A stretch of 61,386 nt of DNA from Afipia sp. 64-13 (GCA_001897755.1 MKUJ01000011.1:96529-157914), one strand, 5' to 3'. Positions 1 to 8,059 are shown, counted from the stretch's first letter. Numbers and translations are program-made. Notes: generated from the letters alone by a model not told the origin.

Positions 1-308
1 AGCACCAGCGCCGTCACCACATGGCCGATCGCCAGCCACCAGCCCGCCAGCACGAACCAGATGATGTTGCCGATCACGCCGAGCGGCCCGGTGCCGATGT
101 CTTCGCGGCCGGAATAAAGCTCGCGCGAGACCGCCTTCTGTCCGAACGGAAACAGCGTGTAGGCCGCGATGTTGAAGGCGGCGCGGGTCCACGGAAGGCC
201 GATGATGGTGATCGCCATGATCACGGCGGCGATCACCCAGCCCACCGCCATCCAGAAGCCGCCCAGTACGATCCAGAGAATGTTGAGAACAAGGGATACC
301 GGAGACAT
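1..308 (-). CDS. YccF-family inner membrane protein (partial)
   Basis: The protein starts MSPVSLVLNILW at 308 and runs off the left edge after about 102 codons, so its C-terminus is not visible. It shows two hydrophobic hairpins: residues about 3-31, containing ITIIGLPWTRA, and a second beginning after GTGPLGVIGN. The polar stretch between them contains FPFGQKAVSREL. The repeated pattern of a hydrophobic block followed by a GLPW/FPFG-type loop is characteristic of the YccF (DUF307) domain, small inner-membrane proteins of unknown function. It lies 54 bp downstream of the Ada-type gene on the same strand and may be the last gene of the minus-strand run from 2463. Family assignment is fairly secure; function is unknown. 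Confidence 0.75.
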   Translation of the reverse strand, partial: MSPVSLVLNILWIVLGGFWMAVGWVIAAVIMAITIIGLPWTRAAFNIAAYTLFPFGQKAVSRELYSGREDIGTGPLGVIGNIIWFVLAGWWLAIGHVVTALV

Positions 309-362
309 GCCGATCCTCGTGATGCGATTGTGGTGTTTGTGAATTCTAGCACGAACCTTGTG

Positions 363-629
363 TCACTTTATCGCCGCGCGCCATGCCTGATATTGCGGAC
401 GCAGGCAGACCCCGCATGGCCGGTAGCCGGCGGCGAGAGCGGCCGCTTCGTCGGCGAAGAACACGCGGTGCCTGCGATAGGTCCCGGTCCGGCTAAGCGC
501 GCGCGTGGCGGCGCGGCAGTCGAGCCGGCCATAGATGCGCTGTTTGGCATGGCCGCCGAACAGGGCCGGCGCGGCGCTGTCATAAAACGCACCATCCGGG
601 CCGAGCAGGCGATAGGTCTTGTGCGTCAC
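363..629 (-). CDS. Stand-alone Ada-type metal-binding domain protein
   Basis: This 88-residue protein consists almost entirely of a domain resembling the N-terminal zinc domain of the Ada DNA methylphosphotriester repair protein. Recognisable blocks are IYGRLDCRA (32-40), HRVFFADEAAALAAGYRPC (54-72) and CGVC (72-75). In Ada, zinc is held by Cys38, Cys42, Cys69 and Cys72, and Cys38 is the methyl acceptor. Here the position aligned with Cys38 is Gly34, while Cys38, Cys72 and Cys75 match the other three ligands. The protein therefore probably binds zinc but cannot do the methyl transfer; what replaces the fourth ligand is unclear. The start is GTG at 629, preceded by GGGAG. It follows the oxidoreductase gene by 39 bp. 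Function unknown. Confidence 0.75.
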   Translation of the reverse strand: MTHKTYRLLGPDGAFYDSAAPALFGGHAKQRIYGRLDCRAATRALSRTGTYRRHRVFFADEAAALAAGYRPCGVCLRPQYQAWRAAIK

Positions 630-668
630 GCCGTTCTCCCGCGCTCCCGAGGTCGTAACGGTCCGCCT

Positions 669-1769
669 TTATGCGGTTCTGAACAGGCGCGGATGCTCGT
701 GCGGTTGCGAGCGCAGGTACTGGTTCGGCGCGATGATCTGCTGGCCGAGCTTGGCCGCCGCATGCCAGGGCCAGCGCGGATCGTAGAGGATTGCGCGGGC
801 CAGCGCGATCGCGTCGGCATCGCCGCTGGCGACGATCGCCTCGGCCTGCTCGGGCTCGGTGATCAGCCCGACCGCGATGGTGGCGATCTCGGCTTCGTGC
901 CTGACGCGGCGGGAGAACGCGACCTGATAGCCCGGCTCGAGCTTGATCTGCTGGCGTGGTGACAGGCCGCCGCTGGAGACGTGGATCGCCGGACAGCCGC
1001 GCTGCTTCAGCGCCTTGGCGAATGCGATGGTGCTCTCGACGTCCCAGCCGCCGTCGACCCAGTCCGAGGCCGAGACGCGGACCCAGACCGGCCTGTCGGC
1101 GGGAAATGCCGCGCGCACTGCGTCGAACACCTCGAGCGGAAAGCGCATCCGGTTCTCGAGGCTGCCGCCGTAATTGTCGTCGCGAACATTGGCGAGCGGC
1201 GAGAGGAACTGATGCAGCAGATAACCGTGCGCCGCGTGCAGCTCGATGCCATCGAAGCCGAGGCGCGCGGCACGCCGCGCGGCGGCGACGAAATGCTCGC
1301 GGATGCGCAGCAGACCCGCCGTGTTGAGCGCGGTCGGCGGGTTCTCGCCGTCATTATGCGGCAGCGCCGACGGTGCCTGGGTCTGCCAGCCGCTTGGCGC
1401 ATTCGGCGGAATCTGCGCGCCGCCTTCCCAGGGCACGCGGGTGGACGCCTTGCGGCCGGCATGGCCGAGCTGCACCGCGACCTTGATCGGCGAATAGGCG
1501 CGGATCGCGGCCAGCACCCGCGCCAGCGCGGCTTCGTTGGCGTCGGAATAAAGCCCGAGATCGCGCGGCGAGATGCGGCCTTCCGGCGACACGGCTGTCG
1601 CTTCGAGCACCATCAATCCCGCGCCGGACAGCGCGAGATGGCCGAGATGGATCATGTGCCAGTCGGTGGCGTTGCCGTCATTGGCCGAATACTCGCACAT
1701 CGGCGCGATCACGATCCGGTTCGGCAGATCGAGCGTGCCGAGGCGCCAGGGCGTAAACAACTGGCTCAT
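669..1769 (-). CDS. NADH:flavin oxidoreductase, old yellow enzyme family (YqjM-like)
   Basis: A 366-residue FMN-dependent TIM-barrel ene-reductase. Members reduce activated C=C bonds of enones, nitro compounds or maleimides with NAD(P)H; the natural substrate is usually unknown. Visible motifs are APMCEYSAN near the N-terminus (the cysteine of the YqjM subclass), QLGHAGRKAS, the substrate/FMN segment HAAHGYLLHQFLSPLAN followed by RDDNYGGS, and the C-terminal ADAIALARAILYDP phosphate-binding region. I chose ATG 1769 because the family begins with a segment like LFTPWRLGTLDLPNRI; upstream in-frame sequence does not look coding. It begins 10 bp after the stop of the MBL hydrolase at 1780, so the two are almost certainly cotranscribed, perhaps for detoxification of electrophiles. 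Confidence 0.9.
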   Translation of the reverse strand: MSQLFTPWRLGTLDLPNRIVIAPMCEYSANDGNATDWHMIHLGHLALSGAGLMVLEATAVSPEGRISPRDLGLYSDANEAALARVLAAIRAYSPIKVAVQLGHAGRKASTRVPWEGGAQIPPNAPSGWQTQAPSALPHNDGENPPTALNTAGLLRIREHFVAAARRAARLGFDGIELHAAHGYLLHQFLSPLANVRDDNYGGSLENRMRFPLEVFDAVRAAFPADRPVWVRVSASDWVDGGWDVESTIAFAKALKQRGCPAIHVSSGGLSPRQQIKLEPGYQVAFSRRVRHEAEIATIAVGLITEPEQAEAIVASGDADAIALARAILYDPRWPWHAAAKLGQQIIAPNQYLRSQPHEHPRLFRTA

Positions 1770-1779
1770 GCGCGATGTC

Positions 1780-2463
1780 CTAGGCGAGTCCGTTGAGGAA
1801 CGGATTGGTGGCGCGTTCCTGTCCGATGTTCGATCCCGGACCGTGCCCGCAGATGAAGGCGACATCGTCGCCGAGCGGCAGCAGTTTTTCCTCGATCGAA
1901 CGGATCAGTGTCGCGTGGTCGCCGCCGGGCAGGTCGGTGCGGCCGACCGAGCCGTTGAACAGCACGTCGCCGACCAGAGCGAACCGCATCGCGTCATTGA
2001 AGAACACCACGCTGCCGGGCGAGTGGCCGGGGCAGTGCAGGATCTTGAACGACAGCTTGCCGAGATGGACTTCATCGCCCTCGCTGAGCCAGCGATCCGG
2101 CGCGAAATCGCGGACATTGGTCATGCCGAAGCGGCGGCCGCCCTCGACGACATGATCAAGCAGGAATTTGTCGGCGAGATGCGGGCCGACGATCGGCACC
2201 TTGAGTTCGTCGCGCAGATCGGCGGCGCCGCCGACATGATCGATATGGCCGTGGGTGATCCAGATCTGTTCGACGCTGACGCCGGCCTGCCGGATCGCGT
2301 TGAGGATTTCCAGGACATCGCCGCCGGGATCGACCACGACGGCTTTGTTGGTTTCGGTGCACCAGAGCAGCGTGCAGTTCTGCTGGAACGGCGTGACCGG
2401 AATGATGAGCGCCTGAGCGGGGGACTTGGCTTCGGCGGAGGAATGGTCGGGCTGTGTGTTCAT
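1780..2463 (-). CDS. MBL-fold metallohydrolase, glyoxalase-II-like (YcbL type)
   Basis: A 227-residue metallo-beta-lactamase-fold hydrolase. The metal-binding motif THGHIDHVGG, then GHSPGSVVFF (third metal-site histidine), VGRTDLPGGDH and CGHGPGSNIGQE are all present in order. Length and the short C-terminus lacking the glutathione-binding helical domain place it with YcbL-like type II glyoxalase-related enzymes rather than with the full-length GloB found at 38679. It may hydrolyse a thioester such as S-lactoylglutathione, but this is inference. ATG 2463 is used because the conserved part begins shortly after. It is the first gene of the minus-strand group MBL-OYE-Ada-like; 140 bp separates it from divergent mmcB. 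Confidence 0.88.
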   Translation of the reverse strand: MNTQPDHSSAEAKSPAQALIIPVTPFQQNCTLLWCTETNKAVVVDPGGDVLEILNAIRQAGVSVEQIWITHGHIDHVGGAADLRDELKVPIVGPHLADKFLLDHVVEGGRRFGMTNVRDFAPDRWLSEGDEVHLGKLSFKILHCPGHSPGSVVFFNDAMRFALVGDVLFNGSVGRTDLPGGDHATLIRSIEEKLLPLGDDVAFICGHGPGSNIGQERATNPFLNGLA

Positions 2464-2603
2464 GCGCGCCACAATGCCGATTTTTCGGGGTCCGCCAAGC
2501 GGATTTATCAAGAGCGATGCGGGGGCGGCTCACATCGCCTTGAAAGGGACGGGAACCTGCGATTTTCGCCTTGGTGATGAAAGACATCTGCTAGTCTGAC
2601 CCG

Positions 2604-3083
2604 ATGAATCTTGCCGCAATTTCCATCACGCCGGACCGCCGCCAGTCGGAGACCGCGCTGATTGTGGCGCGTGGCACCGCGCGCTGGCTGGCCTCGCTTG
2701 GATTTTCCTGTGTCGGCGAACTGGCGCTGCCGTCCGGCCGTCGCGCCGATCTGGTTGCGCTGAACGAGCGCGGCGAGATCTGGATCATCGAGATCAAATC
2801 ATCGGCGGAGGATTTGCGGGCGGACCAGAAATGGCAGGATTATCGCGCGCATTGCGACCGCTTGTTCTTTGCCTTCACGCAGGATCTGCCGTGCGAGATT
2901 TTTCCGCAGGACACCGGCCTGATCGTCGCCGATGCCTATGGCGCCTATCTGCATTGCGAGGCGCCGGAGCACCGGCTGCCGGCGGCGACGCGCAAGGTGA
3001 TGCTGCTGCGTTTCGGTCTGGCCGCGGCGCGGCGGATCAACCGGCTGATCGATCCGCAGGGCCACGCCGCGATCGACGAATAG
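2604..3083 (+). CDS. mmcB: MmcB family DNA repair protein (DUF1052)
   Basis: A 159-residue alphaproteobacterial protein of the MmcB family, implicated in Caulobacter in the SOS/mitomycin C response. The sequence contains a PD-(D/E)xK-like core: E-x-ALPSGRRADLVAL followed by IWIIEIKSS, in which the acidic residue of RADL and the E-I-K of EIKSS would be metal/catalytic positions. This suggests a nuclease-like fold, although activity is not shown by the sequence. The gene stands alone on the plus strand between divergent MBL and convergent regA. I saw no clear LexA operator upstream, so SOS control here is not established. Assignment is confident from overall similarity as I recall the family. 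Confidence 0.85.
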   Translation: MNLAAISITPDRRQSETALIVARGTARWLASLGFSCVGELALPSGRRADLVALNERGEIWIIEIKSSAEDLRADQKWQDYRAHCDRLFFAFTQDLPCEIFPQDTGLIVADAYGAYLHCEAPEHRLPAATRKVMLLRFGLAAARRINRLIDPQGHAAIDE

Positions 3084-3149
3084 TCTCTCCGAGAAAATCG
3101 AATCCGCGCGTCATGGCGACGACGCGCGGCGCGGCGCGTGAGATTGCAA

Positions 3150-3728
3150 TCAGCGCGGGGCGCGCTTGGCCAGAATGCGCTGCAAGGTACGGCGATGCAT
3201 GTTGAGCCGGCGCGCCGTCTCCGAGACGTTGCGGTCGCACATCTCGTAAATGCGCTGGATGTGTTCCCAGCGCACGCGGTCGGCCGACATCGGATTCTGC
3301 GGCAGTTCGGACTTGTCGCGTCCGATCGCGAGCAGGGCCGCGACCACGTCGTCGGCATCGGCCGGCTTGGCGAGATAATCCACCGCGCCGAGCTTCACCG
3401 CCGTCACCGCGGTGGCGATGTTGCCGTAGCCGGTCAGCACGATGGCGCGGGCGTCCGGGCGCTTGGCCTGCAGCGCGCCGACCACGTCGAGACCGTTGCC
3501 GTCGCCGAGCCGCAAATCCACCACGGCAAAGGCCGGCGGATGGCGCTCGATCTGGGCAAGACCTTCAGGGACGTTGTCGCAGCTCGTGACCGAGAAGCCC
3601 CGCGCTTCCATGGCGCGCGACAGCCGTTCCAGAAACGCCTTGTCGTCCTCGACGATCAGAAGCGAGCGGTCGGCCATCTCGGCGATGGCGCTGGCTGGCG
3701 AAGTCGTCGTCTGAAGCGGTGCGTTCAC
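3150..3728 (-). CDS. regA: Redox response regulator RegA/RegR/ActR
   Basis: A 192-residue response regulator, partner of RegB encoded just upstream. Receiver domain: LLIVEDDKAF (acidic pocket at its DD), phosphoacceptor aspartate in VVDLRLGDG near residue 71, LTGYG, and lysine in DYLAKPAD. A proline-rich linker (SELPQNPMS) leads to the short Fis-type helix-turn-helix ETARRLNMHRRTLQRIL that ends the protein, the very conserved RegA DNA-binding end. I place the start at GTG 3728: AAAGGGCT lies upstream at good spacing and the remaining length matches RegA. In Rhodobacter and Bradyrhizobium this regulator controls photosynthesis, nitrogen fixation, denitrification or terminal oxidases in response to redox. 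It is 113 bp downstream of regB; no senC/cox11-like gene lies between. Confidence 0.92.
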   Translation of the reverse strand: MNAPLQTTTSPASAIAEMADRSLLIVEDDKAFLERLSRAMEARGFSVTSCDNVPEGLAQIERHPPAFAVVDLRLGDGNGLDVVGALQAKRPDARAIVLTGYGNIATAVTAVKLGAVDYLAKPADADDVVAALLAIGRDKSELPQNPMSADRVRWEHIQRIYEMCDRNVSETARRLNMHRRTLQRILAKRAPR

Positions 3729-3841
3729 TGTTTGAGCCCTTTCATGGTCGTCTTTTCGATATGGCGCGACAATGTGGCATCGCAAGTGTCGCACCGTCCG
3801 TCCGGGGCTTGCAAGGTGCGGCGAATCGTCCGGTTCGCATT

Positions 3842-5176
3842 TTAACTTGCTGCAATGCCTGCGACGCTGTCGGCCTCGAAACGGTCGCGCGGCCAGGTGA
3901 TGGTGACCACGGCGCCGTGATCGGGGAACACGCGGTTGGCGAAGGTGACGCGCGCGTCGGTTCGCTCCAGCAGGGTGCGGGCGATAAAGACGCCGAGACC
4001 GAGGCCACGCCGGGCGGTGGCATCGGAAGCGCGCTTGCGCGAGGATACGTAGGGTTCGCCGATCCGTTTGAGGATGTCCGGCGGAATTCCGGGCCCGTCA
4101 TCGGAAATCACGATCTCGACCCGGTCCTCGTTCCACCACGCGTTCACTTCGACCGCTTCCCGCGCGAAATCGACCGCGTTTTCCACCAGGTTCCCGACGC
4201 CATACAGGATCGCTGGGTTGCGCAGCCCCACCGGCTCGGAGGAGCCGGCCACCGCGATGCGCACCTTGATGGCGATGTCGAACTCGCGATGCGGCGCCAC
4301 CGTCTCCTCGATCAGGCTGGACAGCGGCATGCGGTCGAACGGCGCTCCGCCGGAAGACAATTGCGTGATCTTGCCGAGGATGTCGCGGCAGCGCTGCGCC
4401 TGCTCGCGCAGCATGCGCAGGTCGCCCATCACCTGTTCGTCGCGGGGATCCTGTTCCTGCAGCGCTTTCTCGAGTTCGCGTGAGATCAGGAAGATGGTGG
4501 AAAGCGGCGTGCCGAGCTCATGCGCCGCCGCGGCGGCAAGACCGTCGATCTGGGTCAAATGCTGTTCGCGAGTCAGCACCAGTTCGGTCGCCGCCAGCGC
4601 GTCGGACAGTTTGCGGGCTTCCTCGGTGACCTGAAACGCATAAAGACTGGTGACGCCGAGCACGAGCACGATCGAGAGCCACACGCCGGTCATGTAGATC
4701 GGCGGCAACACCAGTGGTTCGTCGCTGTCCCATGGCAGCGGAAGGTGAAAGAAGCCGAGTACCGAGGCGCAGGCCGCGGCCAGCAGACCGAGCATGATGG
4801 TGTAGCGCGTCGGCAGCGCCGTCGCCGCGATCAGCACCGGCGCCAGGAATAGAAATGAAAATGGATTCTGCAAACCGCCGGTGAGGAACAGCAGCACGGC
4901 GAGTTCGGCAATGTTGACAGCCAGAAGCAGCGTCGCGAACCGCGGATCCAGCCGGTGCACGCTATTGAAGCCGATTTGCAGGATGAGATTGAGGGACGCC
5001 GACAGGCTGACCACGGTGAGGCAGGCCAGCACCGGAATCTCAAAATCGAGGCCCTGCGCCACGACGAAGATGGCGGTGAGCTGACCCAGCACCGCGAGCC
5101 AGCGCAGCCGCAGGATGGTCTCGAGGCGGATGTTGCGGCGGCTGTGCCGGAACTCGGAGGCGGCGATATCGCTCAT
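3842..5176 (-). CDS. regB: Redox sensor histidine kinase RegB/RegS/ActS
   Basis: A 444-residue membrane histidine kinase. About six hydrophobic segments occupy residues 20-182. The heptapeptide GGLQNPF (100-106) is the RegB quinone-binding redox box GGxxNPF. The H-box AAAAHELGTPLSTI carries His219, and the conserved redox-sensitive cysteine of the family is present in QRCRDIL (Cys263). ATPase motifs: NLVENAVDFA (N box), DDGPGIPP (G1), RGLGLGVFIA (G2). All residues needed for quinone/disulfide sensing and phosphorylation of RegA appear intact. ATG 5176 gives the standard MSDIA-type N-terminus. Divergent from phaZ with about 190 bp between; the operon reads regB then regA. Confidence 0.94.
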   Translation of the reverse strand: MSDIAASEFRHSRRNIRLETILRLRWLAVLGQLTAIFVVAQGLDFEIPVLACLTVVSLSASLNLILQIGFNSVHRLDPRFATLLLAVNIAELAVLLFLTGGLQNPFSFLFLAPVLIAATALPTRYTIMLGLLAAACASVLGFFHLPLPWDSDEPLVLPPIYMTGVWLSIVLVLGVTSLYAFQVTEEARKLSDALAATELVLTREQHLTQIDGLAAAAAHELGTPLSTIFLISRELEKALQEQDPRDEQVMGDLRMLREQAQRCRDILGKITQLSSGGAPFDRMPLSSLIEETVAPHREFDIAIKVRIAVAGSSEPVGLRNPAILYGVGNLVENAVDFAREAVEVNAWWNEDRVEIVISDDGPGIPPDILKRIGEPYVSSRKRASDATARRGLGLGVFIARTLLERTDARVTFANRVFPDHGAVVTITWPRDRFEADSVAGIAAS

Positions 5177-5265
5177 GCCGACACTATATATCCCTGGTGT
5201 TCCTGATCCGCCGCTTTCCCGGCCTTCGGGCGCATGACGGAGAATAGCTTTCTCACAGATTGATT

Positions 5266-5292
5266 TGTCAGGCTAATTTTAACTCACTGACA
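5266..5292. promoter_or_regulatory. Inverted repeat in the regB-phaZ intergenic region
   Basis: TGTCAG at 5266-5271 and CTGACA at 5287-5292 are exact inverted copies separated by 15 bp, inside the 192 bp between the divergent regB and phaZ starts. The spacing (centre to centre about two helical turns) fits a dimeric regulator site. It does not match the GNGRC-N-GNC type RegA sites I know. Identity of any binding protein is unknown. Confidence 0.3.
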
Positions 5293-5368
5293 GCTTGTCC
5301 GATGGATGAATTGACGCTGGATGCCGCGAACGACATTATGTCGCGGCGCAAAACGAATCGAGGATGCC

Positions 5369-6694
5369 ATGCCCATCGGAGAATTCGGTCGGCCGCCGGA
5401 ACTGCCCTCGGAACTCAGTCCGACGACGACGTCGCCGCTCTACTGGATGTATGAGATGGGGCAGGCCTCGCTCAATCCGGCGCGCGCGGTTGCCGATGCG
5501 ACCAAACTGATGTTCCAGAATCCGCTCAATCCGTTTTCCGCCACCGAATTCGGCAAATCGGTCGCGGCAAGCTGCGAAGTATTCGAGCGCACCACGCGCC
5601 GTTACGGCAAGCCGGAATGGAATATCAACGACACCGAGGTGCAGGGCGTCCGTGTTCCCGTCGAGGTCAAGACGGTGTGGGAAAAGCCGTTCTGCCGGCT
5701 GTTGTATTTTCAGCGCAGGCTGTCGCGGCCGCTGCGTGGGCCGCAGCCGCGCATCCTGATTGTCGCGCCGATGTCGGGCCATTACGCCACGCTGTTGCGC
5801 GGTACCGTGGAAGCCTTCCTGCCAAATCACGAGGTTTACATCACCGACTGGACCGACGCGCGGATGGTGCCGGTTGCGATGGGCCGGTTCGACCTCGACG
5901 ATTATGTCGATTACGTCATTGAAATGCTGCATGCGCTGGGTGGCAACGTCCATGTCGTCGCCGTGTGCCAGCCTTCGGTGCCGGTTCTGGCGGCGGTCTC
6001 GGTCATGGAGGCCCAGCACGATCCCTATGCACCGATCTCGATGACCTTGATGGGCGGGCCGATCGATACGCGGCGCAATCCGACCGCGGTCAACAAGCTC
6101 GCCGCGGAGAAGGGAATCGACTGGTTCCGCAACCACGTGATTTCCAAGGTGCCGTTTCCCCATCCGGGCGTCATGCGCGATGTCTATCCGGGATTCCTGC
6201 AACTGACCGGCTTCGTCAGCATGAATTTCGATCGCCACATGGACGCGCACAAGCGCCTGTTCAATCATCTGGTGAAGGGCGACGGCGATCTCGTCGACAA
6301 GCATCGCGACTTCTACGATGAATATCTCGCGGTGATGGATCTGACCGCCGAATTCTATCTGCAGACGGTCGATCTCGTGTTCATCAAGCACGCGCTGCCG
6401 CTCGGTACCATGACCCACCGCGGCCGGCCGGTCGATCCGTCGAAGATCCAGCGTGTGGCGCTGATGACGGTCGAGGGCGAGAACGACGATATCTCCGGCC
6501 TTGGCCAGACCGAAGCGACGCACACGCTGTGCACGTCGATCTCCGACACGCGGCGGGTGCATTATGTTCAGAAGGGCGTCGGCCATTACGGCGTGTTCAA
6601 CGGCTCTCGCTTCCGCTCCGAGATCGTGCCCCGGATCTCCGATTTCATGGTCTCGGCCGCGCTGACCCGGTCGGATTTCGTTGCCGCGGAATAG
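5369..6694 (+). CDS. phaZ: Intracellular polyhydroxyalkanoate depolymerase PhaZ
   Basis: A 441-residue depolymerase of native intracellular PHB granules, releasing 3-hydroxybutyrate units for catabolism. The N-terminal segment PLYWMYEMGQASLNPAR is the family signature. The nucleophile region is VCQPSVPVL with Cys200, replacing the usual lipase serine as in PhaZ1 of Cupriavidus. Later motifs TVEGENDDISG (catalytic aspartate) and VGHYGVFNGSRFR (catalytic histidine) complete the triad. No signal peptide, consistent with a cytosolic granule enzyme. ATG 5369 is preferred over upstream in-frame codons because family proteins begin at about this point. Divergent from the redox kinase gene regB, which may allow redox control of carbon-store mobilisation (inference). 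Confidence 0.93.
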   Translation: MPIGEFGRPPELPSELSPTTTSPLYWMYEMGQASLNPARAVADATKLMFQNPLNPFSATEFGKSVAASCEVFERTTRRYGKPEWNINDTEVQGVRVPVEVKTVWEKPFCRLLYFQRRLSRPLRGPQPRILIVAPMSGHYATLLRGTVEAFLPNHEVYITDWTDARMVPVAMGRFDLDDYVDYVIEMLHALGGNVHVVAVCQPSVPVLAAVSVMEAQHDPYAPISMTLMGGPIDTRRNPTAVNKLAAEKGIDWFRNHVISKVPFPHPGVMRDVYPGFLQLTGFVSMNFDRHMDAHKRLFNHLVKGDGDLVDKHRDFYDEYLAVMDLTAEFYLQTVDLVFIKHALPLGTMTHRGRPVDPSKIQRVALMTVEGENDDISGLGQTEATHTLCTSISDTRRVHYVQKGVGHYGVFNGSRFRSEIVPRISDFMVSAALTRSDFVAAE

Positions 6695-7043
6695 CCGCCG
6701 CAGGCCTCGAAAAACCCGCCGGAATGCCAAAAACCCAGATTTGACGGCATTTTAGCTCATCGCGCACCCTCAGATGCCGCACGGGGCAATGCAAACTATT
6801 GTTTTTCAACGGGTATTTTGAGTTAAGGGATGTGGCGTAAAAGTGACGGCCGAGCCCGCGGCCAGGCCGCGTCGCAGCTAAAAAACTGAACACAAATGTC
6901 ATGTTTCATGCCTCTCTATGTGGGAGGTCGAGCGACGATTCGTTCAAGATGTTGGGCAAATGATTTGTTTTTGTGCCGATAGCTTTCTCTGGCGGCGGCT
7001 GTGGCAGAATCCGGGTGAACTCCTCACTCCCGGACTCCCCGAT
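6695..7043. other. 349-bp gap after phaZ, AT-richer than surroundings
   Basis: No convincing gene. After the phaZ stop a weak hairpin (AATGCC near 6723, GGCATT near 6747, followed by TTAG) might end transcription. The region 6790-6900 is rich in A/T and holds a loose inverted repeat, TGAACA near 6888 and TGTTTCA near 6903. In-frame ATG 6960 would extend the next gene upstream but gives a non-conserved, cysteine/tryptophan-rich stretch, so I treat the region as promoter/leader sequence. Confidence 0.5.
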
Positions 7044-7799
7044 ATGGCTTTTCGTGCTCTGCTCTACCGTCGCCCGACCGAACCGCGCACCCTTGCGGTG
7101 AAGATCGGTTCGGCCATCTATGCCGTTCAACTCCGCCGCCATCGCCGCGCGCGCCGCTATACGTTGCGCATTCATCCGAGCGCTCGGCAGGCGATCCTGA
7201 CCATGCCGCCGCGCGGCAATCTTGCCGACGCCAAGGACTTTGCGGAGCGTCATGGCGCCTGGATCGCGGCGCGGCTTGGCGGTCTGCCGAAGGCCGCACC
7301 GTTCGCCACCGGGACGACGCTGCCATTGCGCAGCACGCCGCATAAGATCGTTCATCGTGCCGGCGAACGCGGCACCGTGTGGGCCGAGACCCGCGACAGC
7401 GGCGAGAAGATTCTCTGTGTCGCCGGCGACTTGCCGCATATCGAACGGCGGGTGCTCGATTACCTCAAGCGTGAAGCGCGTCACGATCTCGCCAAGGCAT
7501 CGACGCGCTATGCCGAAATTCTGGGCGTGAAGGTGAAGCGCATCACCATCCGCGACCAGTCGAGCCGCTGGGGCTCCTGCACCTCGGCCGGGTCGCTGTC
7601 ATTCTCGTGGCGGCTCATCCTTGCGCCGCCTTATGTGCTGGACTATCTGGCCGCGCATGAAGTCGCGCATCTGGTCGAGATGAACCACTCGCCGCGGTTC
7701 TGGAAAGTGGTAGGACGGATTTGCCCCGCCACCGAGCGCGCCAAGAAGTGGCTCGACACCCACGGTAACGACCTGCACCGCTATGGTGTCAAGGACTGA
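7044..7799 (+). CDS. YgjP-like (DUF45/WLM-type) M48-superfamily metallopeptidase
   Basis: A 251-residue cytosolic protein with zinc-peptidase motif HEVAHLVEMNHSPRFW near residue 205, where HExxH supplies two ligands and the following histidine in NHSPRFW the third. Also conserved: SSRWGSCTSAGSLSFSWRL just before it and the N-terminal RRARRYTLRIHP. This arrangement is the YgjP/DUF45 family, metallopeptidases of uncertain substrate, in some species encoded with restriction systems but here free-standing. ATG 7044 is chosen because the conserved domain follows soon after; ribosome-binding sequence there is weak and ATG 6960 is the alternative. A perfect palindrome follows the gene at 7837. Confidence 0.85.
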   Translation: MAFRALLYRRPTEPRTLAVKIGSAIYAVQLRRHRRARRYTLRIHPSARQAILTMPPRGNLADAKDFAERHGAWIAARLGGLPKAAPFATGTTLPLRSTPHKIVHRAGERGTVWAETRDSGEKILCVAGDLPHIERRVLDYLKREARHDLAKASTRYAEILGVKVKRITIRDQSSRWGSCTSAGSLSFSWRLILAPPYVLDYLAAHEVAHLVEMNHSPRFWKVVGRICPATERAKKWLDTHGNDLHRYGVKD

Positions 7800-7836
7800 G
7801 CGTTTGACGGCTGTCAGCGCCACCGGATGAATTGAA

Positions 7837-7858
7837 GCCGGAAACGATCGTTTCCGGC
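7837..7858. terminator. Perfect palindrome, possible factor-independent terminator hairpin
   Basis: GCCGGAAACGA at 7837-7847 is followed immediately by its exact reverse complement. As RNA it would fold into a strong hairpin on either strand. It lies 38 bp after the metallopeptidase stop. No run of T follows (GTTCTC), so it is only a weak terminator candidate and could equally be a protein-binding site. Confidence 0.4.
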
Positions 7859-7997
7859 GTTCTCATTCCGCCTTCGGATCAATCGGAATCGAGTTGGACC
7901 GCTCGCGGCGGCAACGGACAACTCCATGCTGTAAAAGGGTGTTTTATTCGCGTGATCCTGCCGCCATGGCGTGTTTCGCGAATCCGCATTCGATAGC

Positions 7998-8028
7998 TTG
8001 ACTTGGAGTGCGCTCTAACCCGTAACTT
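7998..8028 (+). promoter_or_regulatory. MerR-type promoter/operator, 19-bp spacer
   Basis: A -35 box TTGACT at 7998-8003 and a -10 box TAACTT at 8023-8028 are separated by 19 bp, the overlong spacing that MerR proteins correct by twisting DNA. The spacer contains the dyad TTGGAGTGCGCTCTAA at 8003-8018, the classic operator of the NmlR/AdhR branch of MerR regulators. The MerR gene begins 32 bp downstream, so autoregulation of the MerR-CMD pair is expected. Confidence 0.85.
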
Positions 8029-8059
8029 CCCATGCGTCGCGACGAGAGAAGGACGTTCA

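Noticed and set aside
3101-3149. Possible tRNA or small RNA between mmcB and regA
   Set aside because: Only 66 bp, no cloverleaf and no CCA-type end; no tRNA was seen anywhere in the window.
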